Counted from the stretch's first letter, positions 8,159 to 16,329 are shown. The stretch is DNA of 35,168 nt from Alphaproteobacteria bacterium MarineAlpha3_Bin7 (GCA_002937995.1 PTLG01000008.1:1-35168); one strand, 5' to 3'. Made by a program: numbers and translations. The notes: generated by a model not told the origin, from the sequence alone.

Positions 8159-8482
8159 GTGTCAGTTCAGGAAACAATTGAGTTAAAAATAGTAGATGCC
8201 ATTAAGATCTCGGGTTTGGAGGTGTTGAATGAGAGCCACATGCATAATGTGCCTCCTGGTTCAGAGTCTCATTTTAAGGTCATTATTATTTCTGATGATT
8301 TTGTTGGTCAAAGTTTAGTTAAACGCCATCAAAAAATTAATGAGTTGTTGGCTTATGAACTTTCAAATGGCGTTCATGCTTTATCTATACAAGCAATGAC
8401 TGCAGAAGAATGGACTAAAAAAGGTGAAAAAGTCATGCCTTCACCAAAATGTTTAGGTGGGGGTAAGGGGGCAAGCCACTAG
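8159..8482 (+). CDS. bolA: BolA family protein
   Basis: BolA proteins pair with monothiol glutaredoxins in [2Fe-2S] handling and also affect morphology and stress responses. The 107-aa product has the class II KH-like BolA fold pattern: SHMHNVPPGSESHFKVIIIS, then VGQSLVKRHQKINELL, then NGVHALSIQAMTAEEW, with the invariant His in VHALSI. Start is GTG with GAGG 8 nt upstream. The usual partner glutaredoxin gene is not adjacent. Instead a divergent DsbA-like probable selenoprotein gene shares the upstream region. Residues after ~90, rich in Gly and Lys, are a variable tail. Confidence 0.9.
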   Translation: MSVQETIELKIVDAIKISGLEVLNESHMHNVPPGSESHFKVIIISDDFVGQSLVKRHQKINELLAYELSNGVHALSIQAMTAEEWTKKGEKVMPSPKCLGGGKGASH

Positions 8483-8507
8483 AAATCCTGTTAGGTGTTA
8501 ATCTAGT
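8478..8507. repeat. Imperfect inverted repeat at the end of bolA
   Basis: ACTAGA at 8478-8483 pairs with TCTAGT at 8502-8507, and an inner CCT-GTT-AGG hairpin lies between them. It overlaps the bolA stop codon and could act as a weak terminator. There is no T-run, so this is only a candidate. Confidence 0.2.
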
Positions 8508-8526
8508 ATTGTTCTGCTTCACGTAA

Positions 8527-8557
8527 TTGACCCTTTGCTTTACACACAGCCTATTTG
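8527..8557 (+). promoter_or_regulatory. Possible promoter for the phosphatase-phoR region
   Basis: TTGACC at 8527-8532 and TATTTG at 8552-8557 are separated by 19 nt, just upstream of the phosphatase gene at 8586. The -35 is good, while the -10 and spacing are mediocre. Confidence 0.3.
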
Positions 8558-8585
8558 TAACAGCGGGTATAAAGTTTGAAGGGGC

Positions 8586-9131
8586 ATGAACAAAAAGAAA
8601 GAAGAACATTATCCAATATTTGAAATTGAAGTAGGCAAGGATCGCGGGGCAATTGGCATTTCCTTTTGTCCTGGAATAAAGGATCCAGAGCCTTCTATAG
8701 GTGCTAGGGATCGGAATATTGATAATGATGTAGGTAAAATAGCGGACTGGGGAGCCGCTGCCATTGTAACCCTTATGGAGAGTGAAGAGCTTATAAAATA
8801 CGGCGTAAGTAATATTGGCGAGACTACACTACGCAATAATATGCTTTGGTATCACAATCCAATAAAGGATATGGAAGTACCAGATAAAAAGTTTGAGAAC
8901 CAATGGGAAGAGATAGGGCCGTTATTGAGGTCTTTTGTTGGGAGTAAAAGAAATATTTTCATTCACTGTCGTGGTGGATTTGGTCGGTCAGGTGTAATCG
9001 CCGCCCGTTTGCTTGTTGAATTTGGTTACCCTGCTATAGAAGCTATTAGAAAAGTGCGAGATGTAAGGCCGGGATCACTTGAAACGATCGGACAGGAAAA
9101 TAACGTAATTGCTTTTTCTAAAGGGATTTAA
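8586..9131 (+). CDS. Dual-specificity/tyrosine phosphatase-like protein (CDKN3-like)
   Basis: This 181-aa protein has the cysteine-phosphatase P-loop HCRGGFGRSG, with Cys128 and Arg134 fitting CX5R followed by Ser. WYHNPIKDMEVPD near residues 88-100 fits the WPD-type general-acid loop, with Asp95 the best candidate. The upstream part (GARDRNID...DWGAAAIVTLMESEEL) resembles the CDKN3-like group of cytosolic dual-specificity phosphatases seen in bacteria. No signal peptide is present. GAAGGGG precedes the ATG. It is 56 nt before phoR on the same strand and may be co-transcribed with it. The substrate is unknown: phosphotyrosine protein, phosphoinositide and small-molecule phosphates are all possible. 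Confidence 0.85.
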   Translation: MNKKKEEHYPIFEIEVGKDRGAIGISFCPGIKDPEPSIGARDRNIDNDVGKIADWGAAAIVTLMESEELIKYGVSNIGETTLRNNMLWYHNPIKDMEVPDKKFENQWEEIGPLLRSFVGSKRNIFIHCRGGFGRSGVIAARLLVEFGYPAIEAIRKVRDVRPGSLETIGQENNVIAFSKGI

Positions 9132-9187
9132 AAAAGTTACCAAAGGCTTATAATTTTGTTGGTTATAGACATGGAGTGCTGAAGTTA

Positions 9188-10270
9188 ATGGTGTCAAAAG
9201 TGAAGAGTGAGGAAAATATACCTTCTTTGTATGATACATTTTCTCTGCTTGAGGGGGTCTTAGATCCTGTGATTGTAGTAGCCCAAGAAAGAACAATTAT
9301 TTATGCCAATACGGCAGCTGAACAAGCACTAGAAAATCTAAAAGTAAATGAAAACCTGTCCATAAGCTTAAGGCACCCGGAAATATTGCAATCAGTAGAC
9401 GCCGTACTGGGCGGGGAAGACGAGAAATTGGGGGAAATAACATTCACCTCACCCATTCCTCGAACCTTTGAATTTCAGGTTAAAATGATAAATATTTTTG
9501 TTGAAGAGCAGGGGTTAGCTATGCTCGCTATGCGAGATATCACCTATTTAAAATCTGCAGACCAAATGCGCCAAGATTTTGTAGCAAATGTTAGCCATGA
9601 ACTGCGCTCACCGATTTCATCTTTGGTGGGCATTATTGAAACACTACAAGGTAGTGCCAGTAAGGACCCAGTCTCGCAAAAGAAATTCTTAAAGATTATG
9701 AGCGAGGAAGCAGCGCGTATGTCTAGATTGATTGACGACCTGCTCTCCCTATCTAGGGTCGAGGTTACAGAGCACGTTCCACCAGATGAGAAAATAAAGT
9801 TACCTGATATTGTTGGCAGCGCTGTTGAAATTTTGAGGGGGATTGCTAATAAAAAAAATATGACCATCCGGTTTGAAGAAAAATCTGAACTCTTTGAAAT
9901 ATTGGGAGACCAAGACGAACTGATGGAGGTCTTTCAAAATTTGATTGATAATGGGATTAAATATGGCGATGAAAACTCAGAAATTGAAATATTAATAGAA
10001 AAAGTAGATAGGGTGCCAGAAACCGATATGCCAGGTGTGTGTATCAGTTTTAAAAACAAAGGGGACGGCATTGATGAAGAACACCTCCCCAGGTTAACGG
10101 AGCGTTTTTATAGGGCTGACAAAGCCCGCTCTCGAAACACGGGTGGGACTGGATTGGGGCTTGCTATAGTTAAGCACATAGTAAGTCGCCATCGGGGACA
10201 CTTGGCGATAGAGAGTTTTCCAGGAGATACTACCACCGTTAGTGTTTTTTTACCTCTATACCTTAAGTAG
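9188..10270 (+). CDS. phoR: PhoR-like sensor histidine kinase, soluble
   Basis: This histidine kinase should phosphorylate PhoB under phosphate limitation. Domains in order: a PAS-like region (about residues 15-115), HisKA with FVANVSHELRSP (phospho-acceptor His137), the N box FQNLIDNGIKYG, and the PhoR-type LPRLTERFYRADKARSR with GGTGLGLAIVKH. No transmembrane segment is visible, unlike most PhoR proteins, so it is predicted cytosolic. The G1 box usually reads DNGxGI but here is NKGDGI, so the adenine-contacting Asp is replaced by Asn (codon 10055-10057). I prefer the ATG at 9188; a GTG at 9176 lies within the GGAG ribosome-binding site. It is followed by pit, phoU and phoB. Confidence 0.88.
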   Translation: MVSKVKSEENIPSLYDTFSLLEGVLDPVIVVAQERTIIYANTAAEQALENLKVNENLSISLRHPEILQSVDAVLGGEDEKLGEITFTSPIPRTFEFQVKMINIFVEEQGLAMLAMRDITYLKSADQMRQDFVANVSHELRSPISSLVGIIETLQGSASKDPVSQKKFLKIMSEEAARMSRLIDDLLSLSRVEVTEHVPPDEKIKLPDIVGSAVEILRGIANKKNMTIRFEEKSELFEILGDQDELMEVFQNLIDNGIKYGDENSEIEILIEKVDRVPETDMPGVCISFKNKGDGIDEEHLPRLTERFYRADKARSRNTGGTGLGLAIVKHIVSRHRGHLAIESFPGDTTTVSVFLPLYLK

Positions 10271-10288
10271 TATGAGGATGTAATAAAA

Positions 10289-10305
10289 CTGTCACAAAAA
10301 TTTAT
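10289..10305 (+). promoter_or_regulatory. Possible PhoB half-site upstream of pit
   Basis: CTGTCAC at 10289-10295 matches one 7-bp repeat of the alphaproteobacterial Pho box (CTGTCAT), followed by AAAA. The second repeat position reads ATTTATT and matches poorly. It lies between phoR and pit, about 90 nt before the pit start, where PhoB control would make sense. Confidence 0.3.
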
Positions 10306-10385
10306 TAGTTTATGTGGATTGCTTAACACTAAGGGCGAGCAGCTGTAATTCACGTGTTTTTTTTAATTTCCGCGGAGTTAATTTA

Positions 10386-11870
10386 ATGACGAAAAAGGCA
10401 GTCGATAAAGACCTAAAAAGATTTGTTCAGCTTGAAAGAGCAACCCTGAGTGTCGGCAGGCGAAATATTAATTTGGGTCTAGGTCTGTTATTTTTAGTTG
10501 CGGTATGGATATTCGCAAGTTTTCACCATACTGGTACTGAGGGGAGTATTGTTTTAATTGTGGCCGCTGTAATTGGTGGTTACATGGCTCTAAATATTGG
10601 TGCCAATGACGTAGCAAATAATGTTGGGCCCGCTGTAGGTTCTAAGGCTATCACCCTAGTTGGAGCTCTAATTATAGCAGCGATATTTGAAGCTGCAGGT
10701 GCAATAATTGCCGGTGGTGATGTAGTGACCACTATTTCCAAGAATATAATTGATACCGAAGCGGTCGCTAGCAAAAGCGTTTTTATCTGGGCTATGATGG
10801 CAGCCCTCCTATCGGCTGCATTGTGGGTTAATTTGGCCACCTGGATAGGTGCTCCAGTATCTACGACACATTCTATAGTTGGCGGCGTAATGGGTGCCGG
10901 GATTGCGTCGGCTGGTTTTTCAGCTGTAAATTGGTTTGTAATGGGTAAAATTGCAGCTAGCTGGGTTATTTCGCCAATAATGGGTGGAGCCATTGCGGCC
11001 GCGTTCTTAGCATTCGTAACATATTTTGTACTTTACAAAGAAGACAAAATTGCAGCCTCCAAGACATGGGTTCCGGTGCTTGTCTCCATAATGGCTGGGG
11101 CTTTTTCGGTATACCTTGTTATGAAAGGCCTGAAAAGAATATGGAAGGTTGATATAGAGTTAGCCTTAGTAATAGGGCTTGTTGCTTTTGTCATATCATA
11201 TCTCATAGTTAAACCCGCGGTTGCTAAAGCATCAGCCAAATTGGAGAATCGTGGAAAATCTGTTAGTGAACTTTTCACCATACCTTTAATATGTGCGGCT
11301 GCCCTTCTCTCCTTTGCCCATGGTGCCAATGATGTTGCAAATGCGGTGGGTCCCTTGGCGGCAATAGTGGGCGCCATTACTGAGGGTACTGTTGCTGCAA
11401 AAGTTACTCTGCCAATTTGGGTTTTGACTATAGGGGCGCTGGGTATTGCGGTTGGATTAGTCCTTTATGGGCCTAAAATTATTGAGATTGTTGGAGAGAA
11501 AATAACAAAGCTTAATAGAGTAAGAGCATTCTGTGTAGCGCTATCAGCCGCTATTACTGTAATTATAGCTTCGACCTTGGGGCTGCCTGTAAGCTCAACC
11601 CACATTGCCGTTGGGGGTGTATTTGGTGTTGGTTTTTTTAGAGAATTTATAGCCAATAAAGAACGGAAGAAGTTTAGGCAGATGCTGAATAAAGATGAAC
11701 AAGTACTTGAAGATGATTCAAAGTCTCTTTCAAGTAGCAATAAGATAACTAAGCGTAAATTGGTACGACGCAGTCATTTGATGACTATATTGGCAGCTTG
11801 GGTAATAACAGTTCCTTCGGCTGCGATCCTCTCTGGTTTGATATTTTTCGGATTAATTTATTTGTTTTAA
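10386..11870 (+). CDS. pit: PiT family inorganic phosphate permease
   Basis: PiT proteins are low-affinity, cation-coupled phosphate transporters of the inner membrane. The 494-aa protein shows the duplicated signature of the family: IGANDVANNVGPAVGSKA in the first half and HGANDVANAVGPLAAIVGA in the second. Each half also has the ISTTH-like VSTTHSIVGG and VSSTHIAVGG repeats. Roughly ten or more hydrophobic segments are separated by a Lys-rich cytoplasmic region near residues 420-465. GGAG 8 nt before the ATG at 10386 fixes the start. It sits between phoR and phoU, a place normally taken by the PstSCAB ABC transporter. Confidence 0.94.
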   Translation: MTKKAVDKDLKRFVQLERATLSVGRRNINLGLGLLFLVAVWIFASFHHTGTEGSIVLIVAAVIGGYMALNIGANDVANNVGPAVGSKAITLVGALIIAAIFEAAGAIIAGGDVVTTISKNIIDTEAVASKSVFIWAMMAALLSAALWVNLATWIGAPVSTTHSIVGGVMGAGIASAGFSAVNWFVMGKIAASWVISPIMGGAIAAAFLAFVTYFVLYKEDKIAASKTWVPVLVSIMAGAFSVYLVMKGLKRIWKVDIELALVIGLVAFVISYLIVKPAVAKASAKLENRGKSVSELFTIPLICAAALLSFAHGANDVANAVGPLAAIVGAITEGTVAAKVTLPIWVLTIGALGIAVGLVLYGPKIIEIVGEKITKLNRVRAFCVALSAAITVIIASTLGLPVSSTHIAVGGVFGVGFFREFIANKERKKFRQMLNKDEQVLEDDSKSLSSSNKITKRKLVRRSHLMTILAAWVITVPSAAILSGLIFFGLIYLF

Positions 11871-11936
11871 TTTGTTTTTGGTCTTGTAATCAAATTAGTT
11901 GATCTGGTTTATTGATTAGCGAAGCAAGAAGGTATA

Positions 11937-12641
11937 ATGACCAAAGATCACATAGTAAAAGACTTTAACGAGGAATTATCCCAATTGGATAATTTGTTGG
12001 CGGAGATGGGGGGGCTCTGTGAGGCCCAGTTATCTAGAGCTATGGAAGCAATGGTTAAGAGAGATGTTGATTTGGCATCAGCTGTGATAGAGGGAGATAG
12101 GAGAATTGATGACTTGGAAAAGCAAGTTGATTCCTTAGCTATAAACCTAATTGCATTGGGTCAACCAATGGCAGCAGATCTGCGTATGATTATCGCTTCT
12201 TTGAAGGTAGCAAATAATCTAGAAAGGGTAGGGGACTATGCAAAAAATATTGGCAAACGTACAATTGCACTTTCAAAGTCACCAGTAATATCTAACACAG
12301 CAAATAGTATTCAAAGAATGTCTACCATGGTGGAGGGGATGATAAAAAATGCGCTCGACGCACTGATCAATAGAGATTCCCAGCGGGCTAAAGATGTTCG
12401 TATCAGCGACCAGGAAGTTGATCAAATGCATTCTAGTCTTTTTAAGGAACTATTGACCTTCATGGCTGAGGATCCTGAGAGTATTTCAACTTGTACACAC
12501 CTTTTATTTGTCGCGAAGAATCTAGAGAGAGTTGGTGATCATATGACTAGTGTGGCGGAGCAAATAGTATTTATTGTCGAAGGTGAGATTTTAGATGATG
12601 AGAGGCCAAAAAAAGACAAAACAAGTTCAACTGTTTTGTAG
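11937..12641 (+). CDS. phoU: Phosphate-signalling regulator PhoU
   Basis: PhoU is a cytosolic metal-binding helical-bundle protein that damps PhoR activity when phosphate is plentiful and also controls phosphate transporters. The 234-aa sequence consists of the two PhoU repeats. Each carries the family pattern, seen as VIEGDRRIDDLE with NLERVGDYAKNIG in the first and ISDQEVDQMH with NLERVGDHMTSVAE in the second; the ERVGD motifs supply metal ligands. AAGAAGG lies just before the ATG. It is 66 nt after pit and 21 nt before phoB. With no Pst transporter here, PhoU may report from the PiT permease instead. Confidence 0.95.
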   Translation: MTKDHIVKDFNEELSQLDNLLAEMGGLCEAQLSRAMEAMVKRDVDLASAVIEGDRRIDDLEKQVDSLAINLIALGQPMAADLRMIIASLKVANNLERVGDYAKNIGKRTIALSKSPVISNTANSIQRMSTMVEGMIKNALDALINRDSQRAKDVRISDQEVDQMHSSLFKELLTFMAEDPESISTCTHLLFVAKNLERVGDHMTSVAEQIVFIVEGEILDDERPKKDKTSSTVL

Positions 12642-12662
12642 TTTCAAATCAGGAGTTTTAGC

Positions 12663-13352
12663 TTGAAACCATTAATTCTCATTGTTGAAGATGAACCACC
12701 CTTAATTGAAATTTTAAAATATAATTTTGAAGATGCGGGGTTTAGGACAAGTCTCGCTACTGATGGTGATGAGGGTATACTTAAGGCACAGGAGGAAGTG
12801 CCAGACCTAATTATTCTCGATTGGATGCTTCCCAAAAGGTCGGGAATAGAAGTGTGTCGAAAGCTTAAGCAAGATAAACACACTAAGACAGTACCAATCA
12901 TAATGTTAACAGCTCGTAGCGAGGAGAGTGATCTTATTCTTGGCTTAGATAGTGGCGCTGATGATTACGTAGTGAAGCCTTTTTCTCCAAGAGAACTTAT
13001 TGCTAGAGTAAATGCAACATTACGTCGGTCAAAACCTAGTTTTGGCGAGGAAAAGCTGATTTATTCTGACATAGAATTTAATGTAAGTTCACAAAAAGTT
13101 TTTCGGAACGGGTCTGCCGTTCCCTTGGGGCCAAAAGAATTCAGAATTCTTAATGTTCTTTTGGAAAAACCAACGAGGGTTTTTTCGCGAGAGCAACTTT
13201 TGGATAGAGTTTGGGGTAGGGACGTATACGTCGAGGAAAGAACAGTTGATGTGCATATTAGAAGATTAAGGAAGGCACTGAATGCTGACAGTAAGGTTAA
13301 CTTAATAAGAACCGTTCGGGGTGGTGGATACTCTATTGATGAGGATCAGTAG
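12663..13352 (+). CDS. phoB: Phosphate regulon response regulator PhoB
   Basis: PhoB is the OmpR-class transcription activator of the phosphate starvation regulon. The 229-aa protein has a receiver domain (VEDEPP acidic pocket, phospho-acceptor Asp53 in ILDWMLP, LTAR, and Lys105 in VVKPFSPREL). A C-terminal winged helix carries LGPKEFRIL, VFSREQLLDRVWG, and the RTVDVHIRRLRKAL recognition region. The start is a TTG with AGGAG 7 nt before it. The stop overlaps the probable start of the downstream peroxidase gene by 14 nt. It is most likely the partner of the PhoR encoded three genes upstream. Confidence 0.95.
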   Translation: MKPLILIVEDEPPLIEILKYNFEDAGFRTSLATDGDEGILKAQEEVPDLIILDWMLPKRSGIEVCRKLKQDKHTKTVPIIMLTARSEESDLILGLDSGADDYVVKPFSPRELIARVNATLRRSKPSFGEEKLIYSDIEFNVSSQKVFRNGSAVPLGPKEFRILNVLLEKPTRVFSREQLLDRVWGRDVYVEERTVDVHIRRLRKALNADSKVNLIRTVRGGGYSIDEDQ

Positions 13353-14544
13353 CCTGTTCTTTTGCTCTCTTAATAGGATTAGTTCTTTGGTTAAGATAAA
13401 ATGCCGAGGTTTTAGGTTAATCTGTTGTCTTCTAGCTTTTCTTATAACTATTGTCCTGCCAACAAATTCCTATTCGACTGATTTAAACAATATTTATAAC
13501 TGGAACCTTCCCTATTGGGCACCCTATCCAAAGATTCCATCAGAAAATAAGATGCTTAAATCAAAAGTTTATCTAGGTAGAAAATTATTTTACGAAAAAA
13601 AATTATCTGGTACGGGAACTATGAGTTGTGGCTCATGCCATAAGCCCGAGAAGGGTTTTGGTGATGGTAGCGATATATCCTCCGGTATTTCCGGACAACG
13701 GTTGTTACACAATACACCTACGCTTGGAAATATTGCCTACATTCCCATTTTTACCTGGTCTAATCCTCGCTCAACTAATTTGGAGGAGCACATACTATTG
13801 CCATTGTTTAAAGAAGAGCCAGTAGAAATGGGTATGGCAAAAAAGAAACAAAAAATAATCAAGTTTCTAGTTAGGGATGGGGAATACAAAGACCTCTTTA
13901 ATCAGTCTTTTCCAGATAGCAAAGACAAAGTAACTATAAAAAATATGGTAAAGGCATTAGCAGCCTTTGTGAGAACGCTCATAAGTTTCAATTCTCCCTA
14001 TGATAATTTCAGATTCAATAAAAAGTATGATGCTTTATCGGAAGGTGCTAAAAGAGGGGAAAAACTTTTTTTCAGCGAGCCATTTAACTGCTTCCAATGC
14101 CATCAGGCCCCGTTCTTTACAGATAACTATACACATCAATCGCTCCCATTTAATGAAATTGCTTACCACAATACAGGGCTTTATAACTCCGGTTCCAATA
14201 AGAAATATGAAGTGAGACATGCTGGATTATACCAATATACAGGCAGACCAAAAGATTTTGGGAAATTTAGAACACCAACGCTTCGAAATATTGAGCTAAC
14301 GGGTCCATATATGCACGACGGCAGTGTTGAGACACTGGGAGAAGTTTTAGATATTTATGCTAGAGGTGGCAGACTAGTGAAAGAGGGCCCACATTCAAGC
14401 GACGGGGCAAATAATATACTAAAGAGTAAATATGTCAGAGGATTTAATCTTTCTAAGCGCGACAAACAGGATTTGATAGAATTTCTAAAATCACTTACCG
14501 ATTATACCTTTATCAAGAACACACAGTTTTCAGATCCAAGCTAG
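13339..14544 (+). CDS. Di-haem cytochrome c peroxidase / MauG family protein
   Basis: This periplasmic c-type cytochrome has two CXXCH haem sites, CGSCH at residues 97-101 and CFQCH at 251-255, as in bacterial cytochrome c peroxidases that reduce H2O2. Other family marks are LGRKLFYEKKLS, KGFGDG, FRTPTLRNIELTGPYMHDGSVETL and the ending SKRDKQDLIEFLKSL. A hydrophobic stretch at about residues 27-45 (LICCLLAFLITIVLP) is the export signal. The start at 13339 overlaps phoB by 14 nt and makes a long N-region; a TTG at 13387 would give a more usual signal peptide. The overlap suggests coupling with phoB. Catalase-type detoxification or a MauG-like modifying role cannot be separated. Confidence 0.88.
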   Translation: MRISSLFFCSLNRISSLVKIKCRGFRLICCLLAFLITIVLPTNSYSTDLNNIYNWNLPYWAPYPKIPSENKMLKSKVYLGRKLFYEKKLSGTGTMSCGSCHKPEKGFGDGSDISSGISGQRLLHNTPTLGNIAYIPIFTWSNPRSTNLEEHILLPLFKEEPVEMGMAKKKQKIIKFLVRDGEYKDLFNQSFPDSKDKVTIKNMVKALAAFVRTLISFNSPYDNFRFNKKYDALSEGAKRGEKLFFSEPFNCFQCHQAPFFTDNYTHQSLPFNEIAYHNTGLYNSGSNKKYEVRHAGLYQYTGRPKDFGKFRTPTLRNIELTGPYMHDGSVETLGEVLDIYARGGRLVKEGPHSSDGANNILKSKYVRGFNLSKRDKQDLIEFLKSLTDYTFIKNTQFSDPS

Positions 14545-14622
14545 ATTTTTTGCCAGATTGCATAAACGTAGAAGAACATTAAAATAGGTGTCATCTGCCT
14601 TATAAAAATACAGGAGAGCAGC

Positions 14623-16305
14623 GTGTCTAGTAACCAATATATCTATGTTATGAATCGGCTAGGAAAAAAACTTCCGGGTGGCAGAGAGCTTTTAAAAGAT
14701 ATTTCTCTCTCCTTTTATCCCGGCGCAAAAATTGGTGTTTTAGGCATTAATGGTGCAGGTAAGTCGACACTTCTGAAAATTATGGCAGGTATAGACACAG
14801 ACTTTGACGGTGAAGCTTGGTCAGCAGAAAACTCAACAGTCGGCTACTTGGAGCAGGAGCCTGAACTTGATGCCAGTAAAAGTGTAGAAGAAAATATCAT
14901 GGATGGGTTGGGCGAGGCTCAGGAATTGCTGAAGGAATTTAACGAAATAAGTGAAAAATTTGCAGAACCCATGGAAGATGACGAGATGACGGTACTGTTG
15001 GAGAAACAGGGGGAACTGCAGGAACGTATAGATGCCATAGAAGGTTGGGAGTTGGAGAGAAAAATAGAGATCGCTATGGATGCTCTTAGATGCCCTAAGA
15101 GTGATGCCGATGTTTCTAAGTTATCGGGAGGAGAAAAAAGAAGAGTAGCTCTTTGCAGGCTCTTGCTTCAGAACCCGGATTTACTCTTGCTGGATGAACC
15201 GACCAACCATTTGGATGCAGAATCGGTAGCATGGCTAGAGAGATTTCTAAAAGACTATCCCGGTACGGTTGTGGCAATTACTCACGATAGATATTTCTTA
15301 GATAACGTTGCAGGCTGGATTTTAGAATTAGACAGAGGTAAGGGTATACCTTATGAGGGCAACTATTCGTCTTGGCTTGAGCAAAAACAAAAGAGACTCC
15401 AGCAAGAGGAAAGCCAAGAAAAGGCCAGGCAACGAACCCTTGCCTCTGAGTTGGAGTGGATCCGTCAGTCACCTCGAGCAAGACAGGATAAAAGTAAAGC
15501 CCGCTTAGCTGCCTACGAGACGCTACTGGCGGAAGCGAAAGAAAAAACACCCGATACGGCGCAAATAATTGTGCCGGTGGGACCGAGGCTCGGTAGTATT
15601 GTGATTGAAGCGGATAGTTTGCAGAAAGGTTACGAAGACAAACTGCTCATTGAGGACTTGTCATTTAAGTTACCCCCCGGAGGTATTGTGGGTGTAATTG
15701 GTGCAAATGGTAGTGGTAAAACCACCTTGTTTAAAATAATTTCCGGGCTTGAAAAACCTGATGGCGGTGCAATCCGCCTGGGAGATACGGTCTCGTTGGG
15801 TTATGTCGACCAATCCCGAGCTGAATTGGAAGGGGATAAAACGGTATGGGAGGAAATTTCCGGGGGATTGGATGAGGTTGATTTAGGTCATAGAAAAATG
15901 CAAAGCCGTGCATATGTGTCCCAGTTTAATTTTAAAGGGGCTGACCAACAGAAGAAGGTTGGTCAACTATCTGGAGGAGAGCGCAACAGAGTTCATTTGG
16001 CCAAAGTTTTAAAAGCCGGAGCCAATGTGATTTTGTTGGATGAGCCGACTAATGATCTAGATGTAGAAACCCTTCGAGCCCTTGAGTCTGCTTTGCTGGA
16101 TTTTCCTGGATGTGCCGTAGTTATAAGTCATGACCGCTGGTTTCTCGATCGCACAGCCACTCATATTCTAGCCTTTGAAGGTAATAGTGAGGTGGTCTGG
16201 TTTACGGGAAATTATGATGATTATGAGAGAGACAGAAAAAGACGCCTAGGGGCGGATGCCGATCAACCACAAGAGATAAAATATAAACCTTTGATAAGGG
16301 ATTGA
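14623..16305 (+). CDS. ettA: Energy-dependent translational throttle protein EttA (ABC-F)
   Basis: EttA is a soluble ABC-F ATPase that binds the ribosomal E site and gates entry into elongation according to ATP/ADP level. The 560-aa protein carries two ATPase domains. The first has Walker A GINGAGKST, signature LSGGEKRRVAL and Walker B LLLLDEPTNHLD. The second has GANGSGKTT, LSGGERNRVHL and VILLDEPTNDLD. Between them is the ABCF linker, a charged helical stretch around residues 240-300 including the ARQDKSKAR region. No membrane segments are present. Start is GTG with AGGAG 6 nt before. Length and motif set match EttA rather than Uup or YheS. Confidence 0.95.
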   Translation: MSSNQYIYVMNRLGKKLPGGRELLKDISLSFYPGAKIGVLGINGAGKSTLLKIMAGIDTDFDGEAWSAENSTVGYLEQEPELDASKSVEENIMDGLGEAQELLKEFNEISEKFAEPMEDDEMTVLLEKQGELQERIDAIEGWELERKIEIAMDALRCPKSDADVSKLSGGEKRRVALCRLLLQNPDLLLLDEPTNHLDAESVAWLERFLKDYPGTVVAITHDRYFLDNVAGWILELDRGKGIPYEGNYSSWLEQKQKRLQQEESQEKARQRTLASELEWIRQSPRARQDKSKARLAAYETLLAEAKEKTPDTAQIIVPVGPRLGSIVIEADSLQKGYEDKLLIEDLSFKLPPGGIVGVIGANGSGKTTLFKIISGLEKPDGGAIRLGDTVSLGYVDQSRAELEGDKTVWEEISGGLDEVDLGHRKMQSRAYVSQFNFKGADQQKKVGQLSGGERNRVHLAKVLKAGANVILLDEPTNDLDVETLRALESALLDFPGCAVVISHDRWFLDRTATHILAFEGNSEVVWFTGNYDDYERDRKRRLGADADQPQEIKYKPLIRD

Positions 16306-16320
16306 TCTAAATCATTTAGA
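16306..16320. repeat. Perfect short palindrome between convergent ettA and mlaC
   Basis: TCTAAAT-C-ATTTAGA begins right after the ettA stop codon, between two convergent genes. Its AT-only stem and short T-runs nearby would make a weak bidirectional terminator at best. Confidence 0.25.
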
Positions 16321-16329
16321 CCTAAATAT

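Noticed and set aside
10580-10993. 137-aa antisense ORF within pit
   Set aside because: Low-complexity Ala/Thr/Ile/Pro shadow of the permease coding frame on the other strand. No ribosome-binding site or family features.
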